DNA from: Micropterix aruncella
Lineage: Eukaryota > Arthropoda > Insecta > Lepidoptera > Micropterigidae
NCBI GenBank assembly: GCA_944548615.1
Contig: OX155963.1
Span: 29,219,659-29,283,658, forward strand
DNA length: 64,000 bases
Direction of reading: 5' to 3'
In this document: one piece after another, positions 11,690-22,600 of the stretch
Position numbering within the stretch: the first letter of the stretch is position 1
How the letters are laid out: every line of letters begins with the position of its first letter
Position numbers and translations under genes: made by a program
The notes under the pieces: generated by a model
Seen by the model: the letters and a program-made list of their open reading frames with translations, nothing else
What the model was told of the DNA's origin: nothing
Databases searched by the model: none

Positions 11690-12015
11690 TAGACATTATA
11701 GTTTAGATTGGTTCTGGAATATGGATCAGTAATTTGGAAACCGCTTTACAGTGTTCACAGCGATAGAATTGAACAAGTTCAAAAGAAATTCCCTCGCATG
11801 CTGTCGAACTAATGTGGCCTCAGAAATAACCTGAGTGGTTATGTAGGGCGGCTTTCGCACTTCAACCTCGTAGGTTTAAAGACACGCAGGACCATTAATG
11901 ATATATAGTGTGTCAATAAGCAATTACACTATCGACTAGACAGCCCAGTTAGTCTAGCAAATGTTTAATTTCGTGGGCTACCGCGACTAACGAGAAGCTC
12001 TCATACATTTTCTGT
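11690..12015 (+). mobile_element. LINE C-terminal fragment
   Basis: The translation gives LVLEYGSVIWKPLYSVH, RIEQVQKKFPRML and LSHFNLVGLKTRRTINDI. These are the thumb and C-terminal motifs of jockey-group LINEs (Y-x-S-x-I-W, I-E-x-x-Q-K, R-R-x-x-N-D). Stops interrupt it. Confidence 0.65.
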
Positions 12016-12927
12016 TGTCGTTTGCAATAGCAATATCGTATAGAATAGACCTCTCGCCAGAATGTGTCGGGTTTTGATACCACGTGTAAAGGATTTTTTT
12101 TTTTCAAATTAACGAAAAGCGCATTTTATTATTACATTTTTTATTACACGGTATATTATTACATTACCACTAGAGGCTCCATTTTAAATAGTAGCAAAAA
12201 AGAGAGTACCGCAGCCCAGTATTTCTTCAGATTATCGCCGCCTAACTAGGCCTAGGCCTCGTACTAGCGAAAGACGTACTTCTCACAATGTCGGGTGCTA
12301 CAAAATTCATGCGCTAAAATCGTTTATAATGTCGAACAACCGCGATGGTCTTCAATTTTATATATTCACTCTTATGCAAGTAAACGTAGAGAAGTTCAAA
12401 GAATATAAACGATCCCATCTATTTTGCCTTCGTTTAAAGAAAATATTTTGTTTAGTTGATATAGGCAAAAGTGAATACAAGAGAAAAGAGAAAAATAATT
12501 ATGAAAGTGAGAATCTGTTGTAATCTCTTAGTCTACCGCTCGAGGATAAACACAACAAACTGTATTACTGGAGTAGAGGATCAATAAGGAGATTATTACA
12601 ATTACACACCGGTTGAAATTAATATTAGGTAAACGAAACAGTTTGTACAATAATGGGTGGGTTAGTAATATTATCGCCATCGAAGGCCGTTGTTCTAAAC
12701 CTATAACTCGACAAGTTTTAAAATAATAATAAATTGCTTTATCAGCTCGTATCAAATGTATCTAACATTAAAATTCACAGAAAATGAAGCATAAATAAAA
12801 AAATAAAAAAAGCAATAAACCTACAATGACCCAGGGAAAGGTGTCGGGGGGGGGGGGGGGGGGGGGGATGGGGCGAAAGAAATTTAAGTGTTCTTTAAAT
12901 CTATCTAATACAAACTCGGTGCTCTCC

Positions 12928-13470
12928 TTACATGTGTGGGTAAAGCATTCCAGCCGGGCTCCATGAGAAAGAGTGCGAGTAGAAATCACTACTGTGACCA
13001 GGGATCGAGAGCCGTAGGTTGTCTTTAGATTTCACAGGGCGCCCGTGAGCTGATAGACCATTGAACCTACTTATGAGATAGCTCGGAGCGGCCGCCTCCA
13101 AGATTCTGGAGAACAAACCAAGGACTCTCGTATCTCTCCTTCTTTGGGTCGTCAGTAAGTGAAGTCTACTTTTGTATTCCGTAATATGGCCATAGTTTCT
13201 TAGATCACACACAAAGCGAATGCAGACATTATGCAGCCTTTTAACCCCGGCGCCTAGGTCTTCCTTGATGTCGAAAAAGGCAACATTTGCGTAATTAAGC
13301 ATAGGGACGAGAATCGATTGGCAGAATCTAATTTTGCTTTTCTTCAGGAAGAAAATTATTTAGTTTATTTAGAGTTTACCTCTTATCTCCTCGATGTGCG
13401 GCTGCCACGAAAGATTCTGGTCGAGGTATACACCAAGATTTTGGAGCTGATTGGGATCTCATCCGCACCT
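12928..13470 (-). mobile_element. LINE reverse-transcriptase C-terminal fragment
   Basis: On the minus strand 13467-13402 reads LGVYLDQNLSWQPHIEEIRG, the RT thumb block. From 13302 it continues PMLNYANVAFFD-like sequence, GAGVKRLHNVCIRFVCDLRN, HLLTTQRRRDTRVLGLFSRI and PGHSSDFYSHSFSWSP. A frame break separates the parts. An unusual G-run (12846-12867) lies next to its 3' side. Confidence 0.75.
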
Positions 13471-13850
13471 ATTCCAATCTTTGGTGAAGAGTTCATATCG
13501 GATTTGGAAAAAGCCTCTCTCGGATTTATAACTCGTTTCGGATTTTCCAGTTTTATAACTCCTTTCTCGGATTATCGCCGTCTGTCTGCCATTAGATGCT
13601 TAACCGCAGACATCAGATCAAAATGGTTAACTCTAATAGCGTTACTTCTCTGTCTATCGCTGTTTCCATTATGGAAGGAGTACCTCAAGACACTATACCA
13701 GCACCATGTATCTGTAAACATTCGAAATTGGTGAATATATACATAATTCCGGGCATCATATAAGTATCTATACTTTGACGTAGAGGAAGCAGACTGCAAT
13801 ACGGAGTGTCAACGAGGTTCCTTCTAATTAATCAAACTGGTCTCGTAGAT

Positions 13851-14521
13851 GGGAGCGGGAGCTAACGGGCCCATGACGGGTTGGCCACGAAGACCCATGT
13901 GTTCAGGGTCGGTCATACTCACGGGTCAACACCCATCCGCCGGCCTCCACGCACGGGGTGCGAACCTGGGTAGGACTCTGGCCTTGGTCAGTTTCCCCTG
14001 GGAATCAAACCTCTGGCGCTCATGGACGGTATGCGCACCGTGCGGCGCAAGCCAATCGATTGTGCACTCCGACTAACAGTCGGGGGAGTCTGGAAGCTGT
14101 ATTGTTTCCTATAGAGCGGGGGTGGTTGCGTACCTTACGGCGACTGCTCTTGAAATGACCATTGACCATCCGATCCTGGTTCAGAGGCGGGCAAAGGACG
14201 CCATGGTCCGCGATAGATTCGGTAATCACCGTTTCACCGCGTCGTAAGGGAGAGGACCGCGCAAGCGACCTCGAACTCGGAACCAATCGAGAGTCCGGAG
14301 AAATCTGGACACAATTGGTAGTAAGGGCGCGAGTGTCGCCCGCCAGGTAGTATTCCTGGCTATCTCGCGGTAAGGCGTTGGTCTCTTACGGGTTGTGGCG
14401 TAGCTAGACGCTGGATTGTTTTGTCCAAAGTCTTCTACGCTCACTGCTGGATGATAGAACGACTAATCGTTAAAACTTCCTGTGGTGACGGGCTCGCCCG
14501 TTGTAGTCGACAACTCAAGTT
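13851..14521 (+). mobile_element. Element X, copy 2 (671 bp)
   Basis: This is a near full-length forward copy beginning GGGAGCGGGAGCTAACGGG and ending GTCGACAACTCAAGTT. It is flanked by GGTCTCGTAGAT (13839-13850) and GGTCTCGTAAAT (14522-14533), an 11/12 match and so a target duplication. It is collinear with copy 1 over its whole length. Confidence 0.8.
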
Positions 14522-14772
14522 GGTCTCGTAAATACGGCCTTCTGCTTAACCCTGCTGTAGCTGGGGATTGGGTATATTGGGACGTGAATTATGATAGTCT
14601 ATGGTAGATTACTTGCTTTAACCCTCCGTTAGGCGCACCTCTGGGCCACCTGAATTCGGGCGCAATGTTCCTGGCAAGCACAAGTTTTAAAATGACCAAT
14701 ATTAACTACCTGTATTAATTATCTGCTCTTCGAAGCAATCACTTACCTATATAGGTATGTAAAATACATCTA

Positions 14773-15065
14773 AGGGGCTCTCTAGACGATCAAGCATGCT
14801 TACCAAGCATCGCGTCACGGGCTGGGAAGGGATCGTAAACCGCAGGAAATATGCAATGAAAAAAAATATATATTTACCAAAAACTCACTTTAATTAGACG
14901 TAATTGATTGATGAATGACGTGACTCCCTGGTATTAAACTACAAAATTAGGCATTAATAGTAAATATTAAAAAAAAAATATTTGCATATTTCCTGCGGTT
15001 TACGATCCCCTCCCAGCCCGCGACGCGATGCTTGACAGGCATGCTTGATCGTCTAGAGAGCCCCT
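14773..15065. mobile_element. TA-flanked palindromic MITE, copy 1
   Basis: Inverted ends of roughly 90 bp begin AGGGGCTCTCTAGACGATCA and finish with its complement ending GAGCCCCT. TA occurs directly outside both ends, the Tc1/mariner-type duplication. The centre is AT-rich and non-coding. A second copy is at 45363-45676. Confidence 0.7.
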
Positions 15066-15795
15066 TATAACTGTAAATGTATAAAAAAATAAAATTTGTC
15101 ATAATTTCAAAATAAACAGATATAAACATATTCAATTTCAAACATGAAAATAAGGTAGAAAACATTTATTGTGAGGCACTAGAATACAAATAAAATTAGC
15201 TTTATGATATCATAAAATGATATGACATTGGGAATAAACAATTGGGATGTAATAAATAGGAAATACGCAACTAAAACAGAATGTAGAATTCGGGCGAAAT
15301 GAGCCTCATAGGCCATGGACGATGCTGCTACTCTCTACGGCGTCGGGTAAGAGACTGAGTAGGGGGAAATTTATGCTCCAACGCGGGACAAAAATGTACT
15401 GGAAGGGGCAACATCAGACACCGATCTGGAGGGGAGGGTCAAAAAAAAGTTTCCGACCTGTGCCTGTCAGATCAGGTGTGTCCGACGGAGAGTTAAAAAA
15501 AATCGGCTGTGTCACCCTAATACTTTCCCGGCAAGCAGACAAGGGTTCCTCTCCCCCTTTCGCGAAAAACCCCCTCCCCCGCAAACTTTTCCCTTCCCCC
15601 GCCACTCCCCTACCTCCCGATAGTGATTGCGATAGTGATTATGATCGCAAATGTATTATTTTTGTTGCGTTTCCGAGGTATCAAAATAGCAATTTTCCAA
15701 TACGAAGTAGTATTTTCTTAAATATAGCGTTTCTTTAGTCGCTTGTATAAGATGTATTCCAACCAAAATTGCAAATTTCAATTTCACAATTACAC

Positions 15796-16084
15796 GGCCC
15801 GGTGGCATAGTGGTTAGGTCGCCTGATTTTACATTGTAAGGTCTCAGGTTCGATTCCCGGCTGGGTCCCCATTTTCCGTTGGGATCAAATTAACGGAATT
15901 GCATTTTCAATTCTGTCGATCGAATGCAATAACAAGACACACACTTACAGACATCTTACATGCACACATACATATAAAACGTCATAGTAGGATTGGTTGT
16001 AAGAGATTGTCATATGACAATAAACCCGCCCATTGTGACATTTTCACAATAAAGAGTATAAACAAATAAACAAACAAACAAAAA
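15796..16084 (+). mobile_element. tRNA-derived SINE, copy 1
   Basis: The 5' part is tRNA-like with an A box TGGCATAGTGG (15803-15813) and a B box GGTTCGATTCC (15848-15858). A roughly 200-bp unrelated body follows, then an (AAAC/AAAT)n tail. Similarity to the minus-strand copy at 25725-25980, outside the tRNA part as well, shows it is a SINE and not a tRNA gene. Confidence 0.85.
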
Positions 16085-16089
16085 TTGTT

Positions 16090-16380
16090 GTCTCGGCCCA
16101 ACGGCGCATCTGTGTACGAATTTCAAGTCTCTAAGTCCAATATTTTGAGTTTGAAGTATCACTAGCGCGACCCCTGGTGGACCGTTTTCTAACACAACCT
16201 TTTCTACTCTTGCCATGACCAAATGATGCTGCCGAATATCAGCTCAATCGGATGAAGCGTTTGGGTGATATCGCGATATCGTGGATACACGCACACACAG
16301 AAACACATTAACAAACACACAGACAGACTTCATTATTTTTAGAACGTTCACAATACTTTCCTTTGGGCTGGGAAAGTAAT
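16090..16380 (-). repeat. 'Family Q' dispersed repeat
   Basis: Shared blocks with 36235-36620 and 38565-38930 include CAAGTCTCTAAGTCCAATAT, CATGACCAAATGATG, and the reverse of GATAGCGCCCAAACGCTT followed by an AGCTGAAATTT-type block. It ends in ACTTTCC-type sequence. No frame. Confidence 0.55.
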
Positions 16381-16469
16381 GTACAACTTATCCCATATCC
16401 CTACCTGTTTAGGAATGCGTGATCAGCGCTCCAATCCTGTTTCAGCATTATTAAACCAAAAAATGACGT

Positions 16470-16830
16470 CATGTCCCAGTATATAGTGATCGACGCCATT
16501 TCCATGGCAGTAGCGCGCTTAAATCGCGTTTTTAAACAGGGCCTGCATAATTTCTCATTTACATCTGATTACGGAGAGCCGCCGCTGGCGCGGCGTCGCC
16601 CTATGCAATGCCGGCCGGCTGCCTCAAACAATCAACATAAATTACGCCATTTTAATTTCGGGTGCCACCATGGCGGACGCGTTATGCCCGCATTCGTATG
16701 ATAATCGGCGATTGCCCGAGACGAGAGAGGAGCGCCGATTCGCGGACCCGCACTGCGAATCATGGCAGCACTAATAGCCCTGCACTGACAACCAATCTCC
16801 CGCCTCTAATTTATCTTTAATCCCTTTTAT
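16470..16830. other. GC-richer block without repeat signature
   Basis: About 360 bp contrast with the AT-rich surroundings (GCCGCCGCTGGCGCGGCGTC, GCCACCATGGCGGACGCG). No copy occurs elsewhere in the window. A 76-codon frame opens here but has no recognisable feature. It may be a promoter, an untranslated exon or an enhancer. Confidence 0.35.
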
Positions 16831-17080
16831 GTGTAACGCGGTTGGCAGTTACACGTCGCCGATGCACGGATCGAACAGAAGCGATATTTTGTGATGAGCC
16901 AATAACACATCTATACTAGGGCTGCCATGCTTTGCTATGGTCTCATCGGGACGGTGCATGACTCATGGGATATAAGCCACAGCAGTGACTTCAGTGAAAC
17001 GTCTTGTGTGCAGCTCAATAAAATGCATGGTAGACGGGTATATAGGTAAGTAGTGAAAAGAAACCAAATAACATAGTGAG

Positions 17081-17485
17081 AGTAGCAATCATTGGACCAG
17101 CGCTTTCATTTGACCACTATAGTATTTCGACAACTATGACAGCTAGCAACGCCAAAACAAGTCGAGACAAGCCGCTCGCGTCTCAGTCGCCCCCCCCCCC
17201 CGCCTCCCTAGCCACAGTGACGATGCGACTCGCTGCAATAAGAGACGTGTGTGTTAGTGTTCACGGCGGTCGAAAACTAAAAATTGGATTCTGATCAATT
17301 CGATGTGTCATTCTAGTCATGTCTGTCAGCATGTACCTACTAGTGTAAAGTTTGAAACAAATTTATTGTGTTTCTACGTGAGAGCATTTATTTCGAGTTC
17401 CTTGCGTCCGTGATTTTTTTATATTTATTTTACTACTTAGTGGTCCAATGAAAGCGGTGGTGGTCCAATAAAGGCAACAGCTTCA
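17081..17485. mobile_element. Inverted-repeat MITE with ATTGGACCA ends
   Basis: The left arm (about 17084-17130) has ATTGGACCAGCGCTTTCATT then TGACCACT. The right arm (about 17431-17480) is its inverse (AGTGGTCCAATGAAAGCGG then TGGTCCAAT). A C-run and GC-rich stuffer lie inside. A further AGTGGTCCATTCATAG piece is at 17634. The target duplication was not resolved. Confidence 0.55.
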
Positions 17486-17939
17486 AAATTACCTTTTTTC
17501 ATTTATTAGGAAAACCATTATTTTAAATCGTACGTAACTTAAAACATCAAAAGCTCAGATCTTAACAGATAGAAACAAAGTAATATTTTGTTTTTTTTTA
17601 ATCATATATTTCAAGATATGAGGTCGTAAGGTTAAGTGGTCCATTCATAGCAACTCTCCCCTACACATACAAAGTATATTTATTTAGGAAATCTTGCATA
17701 TAAAGTCCTTCAAGAACCACAATCGATCGCATTCGTCACACTTGTGGCCGAACCCATTGTTTATAAAAACATTACTAAACTGCTCTGTGGCCAACTCCCA
17801 TTGCCTAGAGTACCCGCATTCGAGGAATAGATATTTTCACGTTAAAGTCTCATTTAAAAAAAAGACAGCACATAGAAATAGAATAGAATAGAATAGAATA
17901 GAACAGCACATCGTATAATAGAACAGCACATCGTGGAAA

Positions 17940-18420
17940 TCAGAACTATCAACGGCTAGAATGAAATTATAAGTCGAACTCAAGCAAAACTGACGAAGAT
18001 AGGTGTACCTCAAGGTTCGATCTTAGGTCCACTACTCTTTACTTTATACACTAATGACTTACCTATGAATGTAAGCATAGCTCAAACCATACAATTTGCA
18101 GACGATACAACGTGCATAATTGAAAGTGATACGTTAGCTAACATGGAAGACCGAATTAACGTTACTCTTCATGAGTTAGGAGTTTAATTAATTTTTCAAT
18201 TAAAAAAAACAATTAACCTAGAACTCAGTTTCCATATAGAAAATGTAGAGTCTACTAGATTCCTAGGTATTTATATAGACGAGAATATGTCTTGGAAAGT
18301 ACACAAGGACCAGCTCAAATCCAGGTTATCTTCCGGCTGCTATGCCATATCTAAAATAAGAAACATTATGGAGTATTGTGGTATTAAAATGGTATTGTTC
18401 CATAAATGAAGTACCTAGCA
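17940..18420 (+). mobile_element. LINE reverse-transcriptase fragment with FADD
   Basis: From 18002 the frame reads GVPQGSILGPLLFTLYTNDL, then IQFADDTTCIIESDT (catalytic FADD 18095-18106). After a stop it continues VESTRFLGIYIDENMSW and YAISKIRNIM. These are RT domains 4-7 and the thumb of a jockey/CR1-like LINE. Truncated at both ends. Confidence 0.85.
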
Positions 18421-18904
18421 TTTTGATCCAAAATACAGAATATTGGAATTAGTAATGCAAGGAAGAACTGAGGGACTGACCAACAGCCGGACAGAAGAAG
18501 GACATCCTGCCTCTGAAACCTAAGGTTCTGGTATTATGGACAAAGTACAATACCTTTTATCGTGCAACAGCTTTGAGATTGAAGATACCTATGATGAATG
18601 AACCTTCGATGGTAGAAGTGTATTGTTTTATTGTTTTATTTTTAACCGAATTCAAAAAAAGGAGGTAGTTATGAATTCTTTTGTACGTGTTTTTAAAAAA
18701 AATGTTTGTTACCTCAGAACTCTGCCATTTATGAACCTTTCCTCTGCCAACTCTGGAACTCTGCCATTTATGGAAAATTCCTTTATATGCTTACAGATTG
18801 GTTTCATTTTTATCGAAATCTTTTTCTGATGATAGGATCTATTAGGAATTGAGGAAACTTTTCAAATATTATAACATAAAGTTAAACAAATACATGTTGA
18901 TTCT

Positions 18905-19262
18905 ACATCCTGGGTTGGCTCCCGACGAGGGGACTCCTCAACGGTCAACAGCACAGACACGAAATTTTGTATACTCATTCAGTTATGATAGCCCGTTCTA
19001 AGTTTCACTATGAGACGGCTGCTGCACCAAGGATCGGCTCCCGACGAGAGGACTTCTCGACGGTCTACAGCACAGACACGAAATTTTGTATGTGTATTCA
19101 ATTACGACAGCTCGTTCTAAGTTTCACCAAGACAGAACTGCGGCACCCAGGGTTGGCTTCCAACGAGGAAGCTCCTCAACGGTCAACAGCACATTCATAA
19201 AATTTTATACGCATTCAATTATGATAGCCCGTTCTAAGTATCACCATTACATGGCGGCTGCA
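18905..19262 (+). repeat. 119-bp tandem repeat, three units
   Basis: GGGTTGGCTCCCGACGAG and its variants recur at 18912, 19031 and 19150. Each unit continues with a CAACGGTCAACAGCACA block, AAATTTTGTAT, CATTCA and AGCCCGTTCTAAGTTTCAC. Related units in opposite orientation form a larger array at 26780-27650. Confidence 0.8.
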
Positions 19263-20403
19263 CTTATAAAATTTGGAGTCTATTTTTTGTAGTAAAATTG
19301 TGTCTATTATATTACATCGATTTCACTACATTTGGAAAAATGAAAGATTTTCTGTTGTATTTATATTTTTTCTGATACCTATACCTACATAAATATTTTT
19401 ATTTTCTTGGCCTAGAATTTTAATTTATGCCCACCTATGTTTATGTACGTAAACATAATTAAGTTCTTATAGTGGAAAAAAATGGTTTTCACTCAAGTTG
19501 GTAATCAAGACTTTTCACGCTCTTTCCTCTCCTAACTAGGTGACGAAATGAGCCTGGTGACTCAATCCATAAATCCCGCCCCCCCCCGCCTCCCTCCCCA
19601 CCCCCCCCGTTTTTCTCATTTCCCCATCAGTAAAATGAATATAAGTCACGCTGATTAGACGAGCTCGAAATGGTATCGAGACCAAAATTAAGGTTAGTTA
19701 ATTAAATGAAGTTATGTTATGAAGAAAATGGATAAATTTGTAGGAGACCGGGTACATGACAGTATAATAGTTTTGGTTTTCTTTTGTCGTTTGTACTTTT
19801 GTTAGGGTGCAAATGCTTATTTTTTTTAAACTTTTTATGGATCACGGCGTTTGTTTGACCCCTCAGAACTCTATGTTATAAATTTTGAACATTATAATAA
19901 TTTTAAACATTATTTGAACATTTTAAAACATTATGGACCATTTTTGAACTTTTTTTAAATCACACCGCTTATAGTCGACGAAATACTATTTGACAAAAGT
20001 GTCGTTAGCACATTAGCACCTTTTTCACAACGATCGAGACCTTTTTCACACCTATCGTCGAATGTCTAATGGCTTGATATGGTTAGACTAAATCGCCTTG
20101 ATCGCTTAATAATATTAATTATTTATACGTATCAATGTTCAAGCAAAAACACTAATAATAACACTTTATTCCGAATCTTTCAATGACAGCTTAATAAGCA
20201 ATAGAATTAATTTAAGAAAAATCTTTATTGTAGTAAAAAGTAACAAAATTGTTTGTCAAAATTTACTTATAAAAAATATTAAAACGATTTACTGGTTATT
20301 TGTTTTACAGTGATTATTATTACTTTATCGATTTTATACACTGAAAACAATATAAAACGTTTTTACAATAAGTCGAACATGTGATGAAAGTATTACTTGG
20401 AGT
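19263..20403. other. AT-rich stretch, no gene seen
   Basis: It has a C-rich run (19575-19610) and several variants of a short ATTTTGAACATTA motif (19875-19950). I see no coding, RNA or transposon-end signal. Confidence 0.4.
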
Positions 20404-20703
20404 AAATGGGTATTTTCATGGATGCATCTGTCTCTTTTGCAGGATTTTCGGCGACATCGACCTTAAAGTACTATAACTACGAAACTACTACACCAATCAT
20501 AAAAAGAACAACTGCACAATGATTGCATTGAAATTTCGAATATAGAATATTGAAATATCATTTTGTAAAACAATTAGATAATTATGAATAAATATGAGAA
20601 CGTCAAAGAAGTGAAAAAAACGCGGAACCAGATCTGGTCGTATCATACTCAACGGATAATTGTTTCAGAACCAGATTTGGTCGTATCATACTCAAGGGGT
20701 TAA
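20404..20703 (-). mobile_element. piggyBac-like MITE, copy 2
   Basis: This is the inverse of 10477-10789 with few differences over about 300 bp. Its right end reads CTCAAGGGG followed by TTAA (20700-20703), that is TTAA plus CCCCTTGAG in its own orientation. The left TTAA is lost. Confidence 0.7.
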
Positions 20704-21416
20704 GAATTAAAAGTAAAAAAGTTCACAAGTAGGACTATTAATTAGTGAAACCCTAACAGTTCGATTTCGAAATCATTAGTAATTAGTGTGTATTTTAATA
20801 TATCTGTATGAAGTACACATTTTACAATTATTGTTATAATTATTATTGTAAAATCGAAATCGGTAATCACCGAATTTAACATGGTAAGTAGCTAACCGAT
20901 TAAGACTATTAATTAGTGTAACAGTAACAGTTCGATTTCGAAATTATCAGTATTTAGTGCGTATTTTAATATATCTGTCTGAAATACACATTTTACAATT
21001 ATTGTTAGGTACCTATATTGCAATATTTACTCTGATCGTTGATGGTATAAAGTTCAAGATGTTATGATCGAACCCGGTGCAGCGGTCAGTTTTTGCCTAT
21101 AAAGCGTTTGTTAGAGTGTTCCACGCAGGTAGAATAGATCTCCATAGTAAAATAAACGGTTACTACTTGTTGGGAATCACTGTTTATTTTATGACATTTT
21201 AACGACACTTTTGTCAAATAATATTTCGTAGACTGTACTTGATCCCTCGGAGTCTATGTTTTATACTTCAAGTAAATCGGTTAAGCCGTTTAAGCTGCAG
21301 GTCGGTGAACATAGATATATAGAAACCCAAAAATTATTGTATTCATTAATGGTTTTTAAAAAGGACTATTTGATTATTAAAACGCATTATTCAACCAATA
21401 ATTTTACCGTAGTTGT

Positions 21417-21516
21417 AACACCCGACGATTCGGCGATGTTGCAAAAGTCGGTGTCCAGGGTAGACTGAAGTGCTTGAAAACGGCGCTTGCAACATAGCCG
21501 AAACGTTGGGTGTTAC
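21417..21516. repeat. Inverted pair of CGAAACGTCGGGTG repeats
   Basis: Arms 21417-21446 and 21487-21516 agree at about 27 of 30 positions when one is inverted (GTAACACCCGACGATTCGGC against the GCCGAAACGTTGGGTGTTAC side). They enclose about 40 bp. A third, direct copy follows at 21688-21770. Confidence 0.65.
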
Positions 21517-22600
21517 AGAATTTAAGCAGTAAATTCGTTTTTATCTTATTCATAATGTCAAACAACCGCGATAGTCTTCAATTTCAATGTTATTATTGTT
21601 ATTATTGATTGAATAACACGTTTTTATAATCAATCAGTTCTTTACAAAAACCATTCATGAATATAATCGTTTTGGGTTTCAGCACTTTAGTCTACCCTGG
21701 ACAACGGCGGTTGCAACTTCGCCGAAACGTCGGGTGTTACAAACTTCACGCGGTAAATTCGTTTTTATCTAAACATTGCTTTTCATAGTAAAAGGCAGCT
21801 GTCAAATCGTAGTACGTCATTGACCAATCTTATACCTTATATCAGAGTTTTTCAACCTTTTTTAGATTTCTACCCTCTTTTTGATAAATAAAAAACTCTT
21901 ACGCGACCCTCAGACTGTAGTAAGTTAGGTCTCTCAACCCCCCTCCCCCCTCCTTAGTCTCTTCCACAGCTGTAACTGTAAGCATCCAATAAATAGAGTT
22001 TTTGTAAAAACAATGGCGAAAACTACATTAATTTGAACTCTTTTTCACTTTCGAAGCTCTAGGGGGAAGACCCCTAACGCCGGACGGCACCTAGCGTCGG
22101 ACAAGTCGCCGCGCGATCGATACAAAAACGCAGGAAAAGAAAAAGCTCACGCTTCCCCGCACCCTTTGACCCAACTTTGTATCGATCGCGCCGCGACTTG
22201 TCGAGATACTATTAGTGCCCGACGCTAGGTGCCGTCCAGCGTAGGGGGACTTCCCCCTACCTGCCTGTTTCCATGTTAGATCAACATTAAGTTTTGTAAA
22301 AGAAATAACAAAAAACACATAATATATATGTTTCCTTTCCGAAGCTGTAAATGTTTGCATATTATCCCCTTGAGTATGAATGATAATATAATAAAGATTT
22401 TGCAATACCTATTTTAATTTTTTATTTTTAGGTAGCTTGCGACCTCCCGGGAGTCTCATCGCCCTCCCACTAGTTTAGTTTAAAAACAGTAGTTTAGTTA
22501 CACGAGCCACTAATTTAAAAACACTGCCCTATATAATCGGCGTAAGCCAATCGACTTTTGTGCGGCGTAAGCAAATCGACTGTGCACTCTGACTAACAAC

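Noticed and set aside
15796..15870. A possible tRNA gene
   Set aside because: It has good A and B boxes, but the body and AAAC tail continue beyond the tRNA part and a second copy exists at 25.7 kb, so it is a SINE head.
16955..17035. A solo LTR (TATAAG then AATAAA 40 bp later)
   Set aside because: No TG...CA borders, target duplication, primer-binding site or second copy could be found.
21487..21516. A hammerhead ribozyme suggested by GCCGAAACGT
   Set aside because: The required CTGANGA core is absent in this and the other copies.
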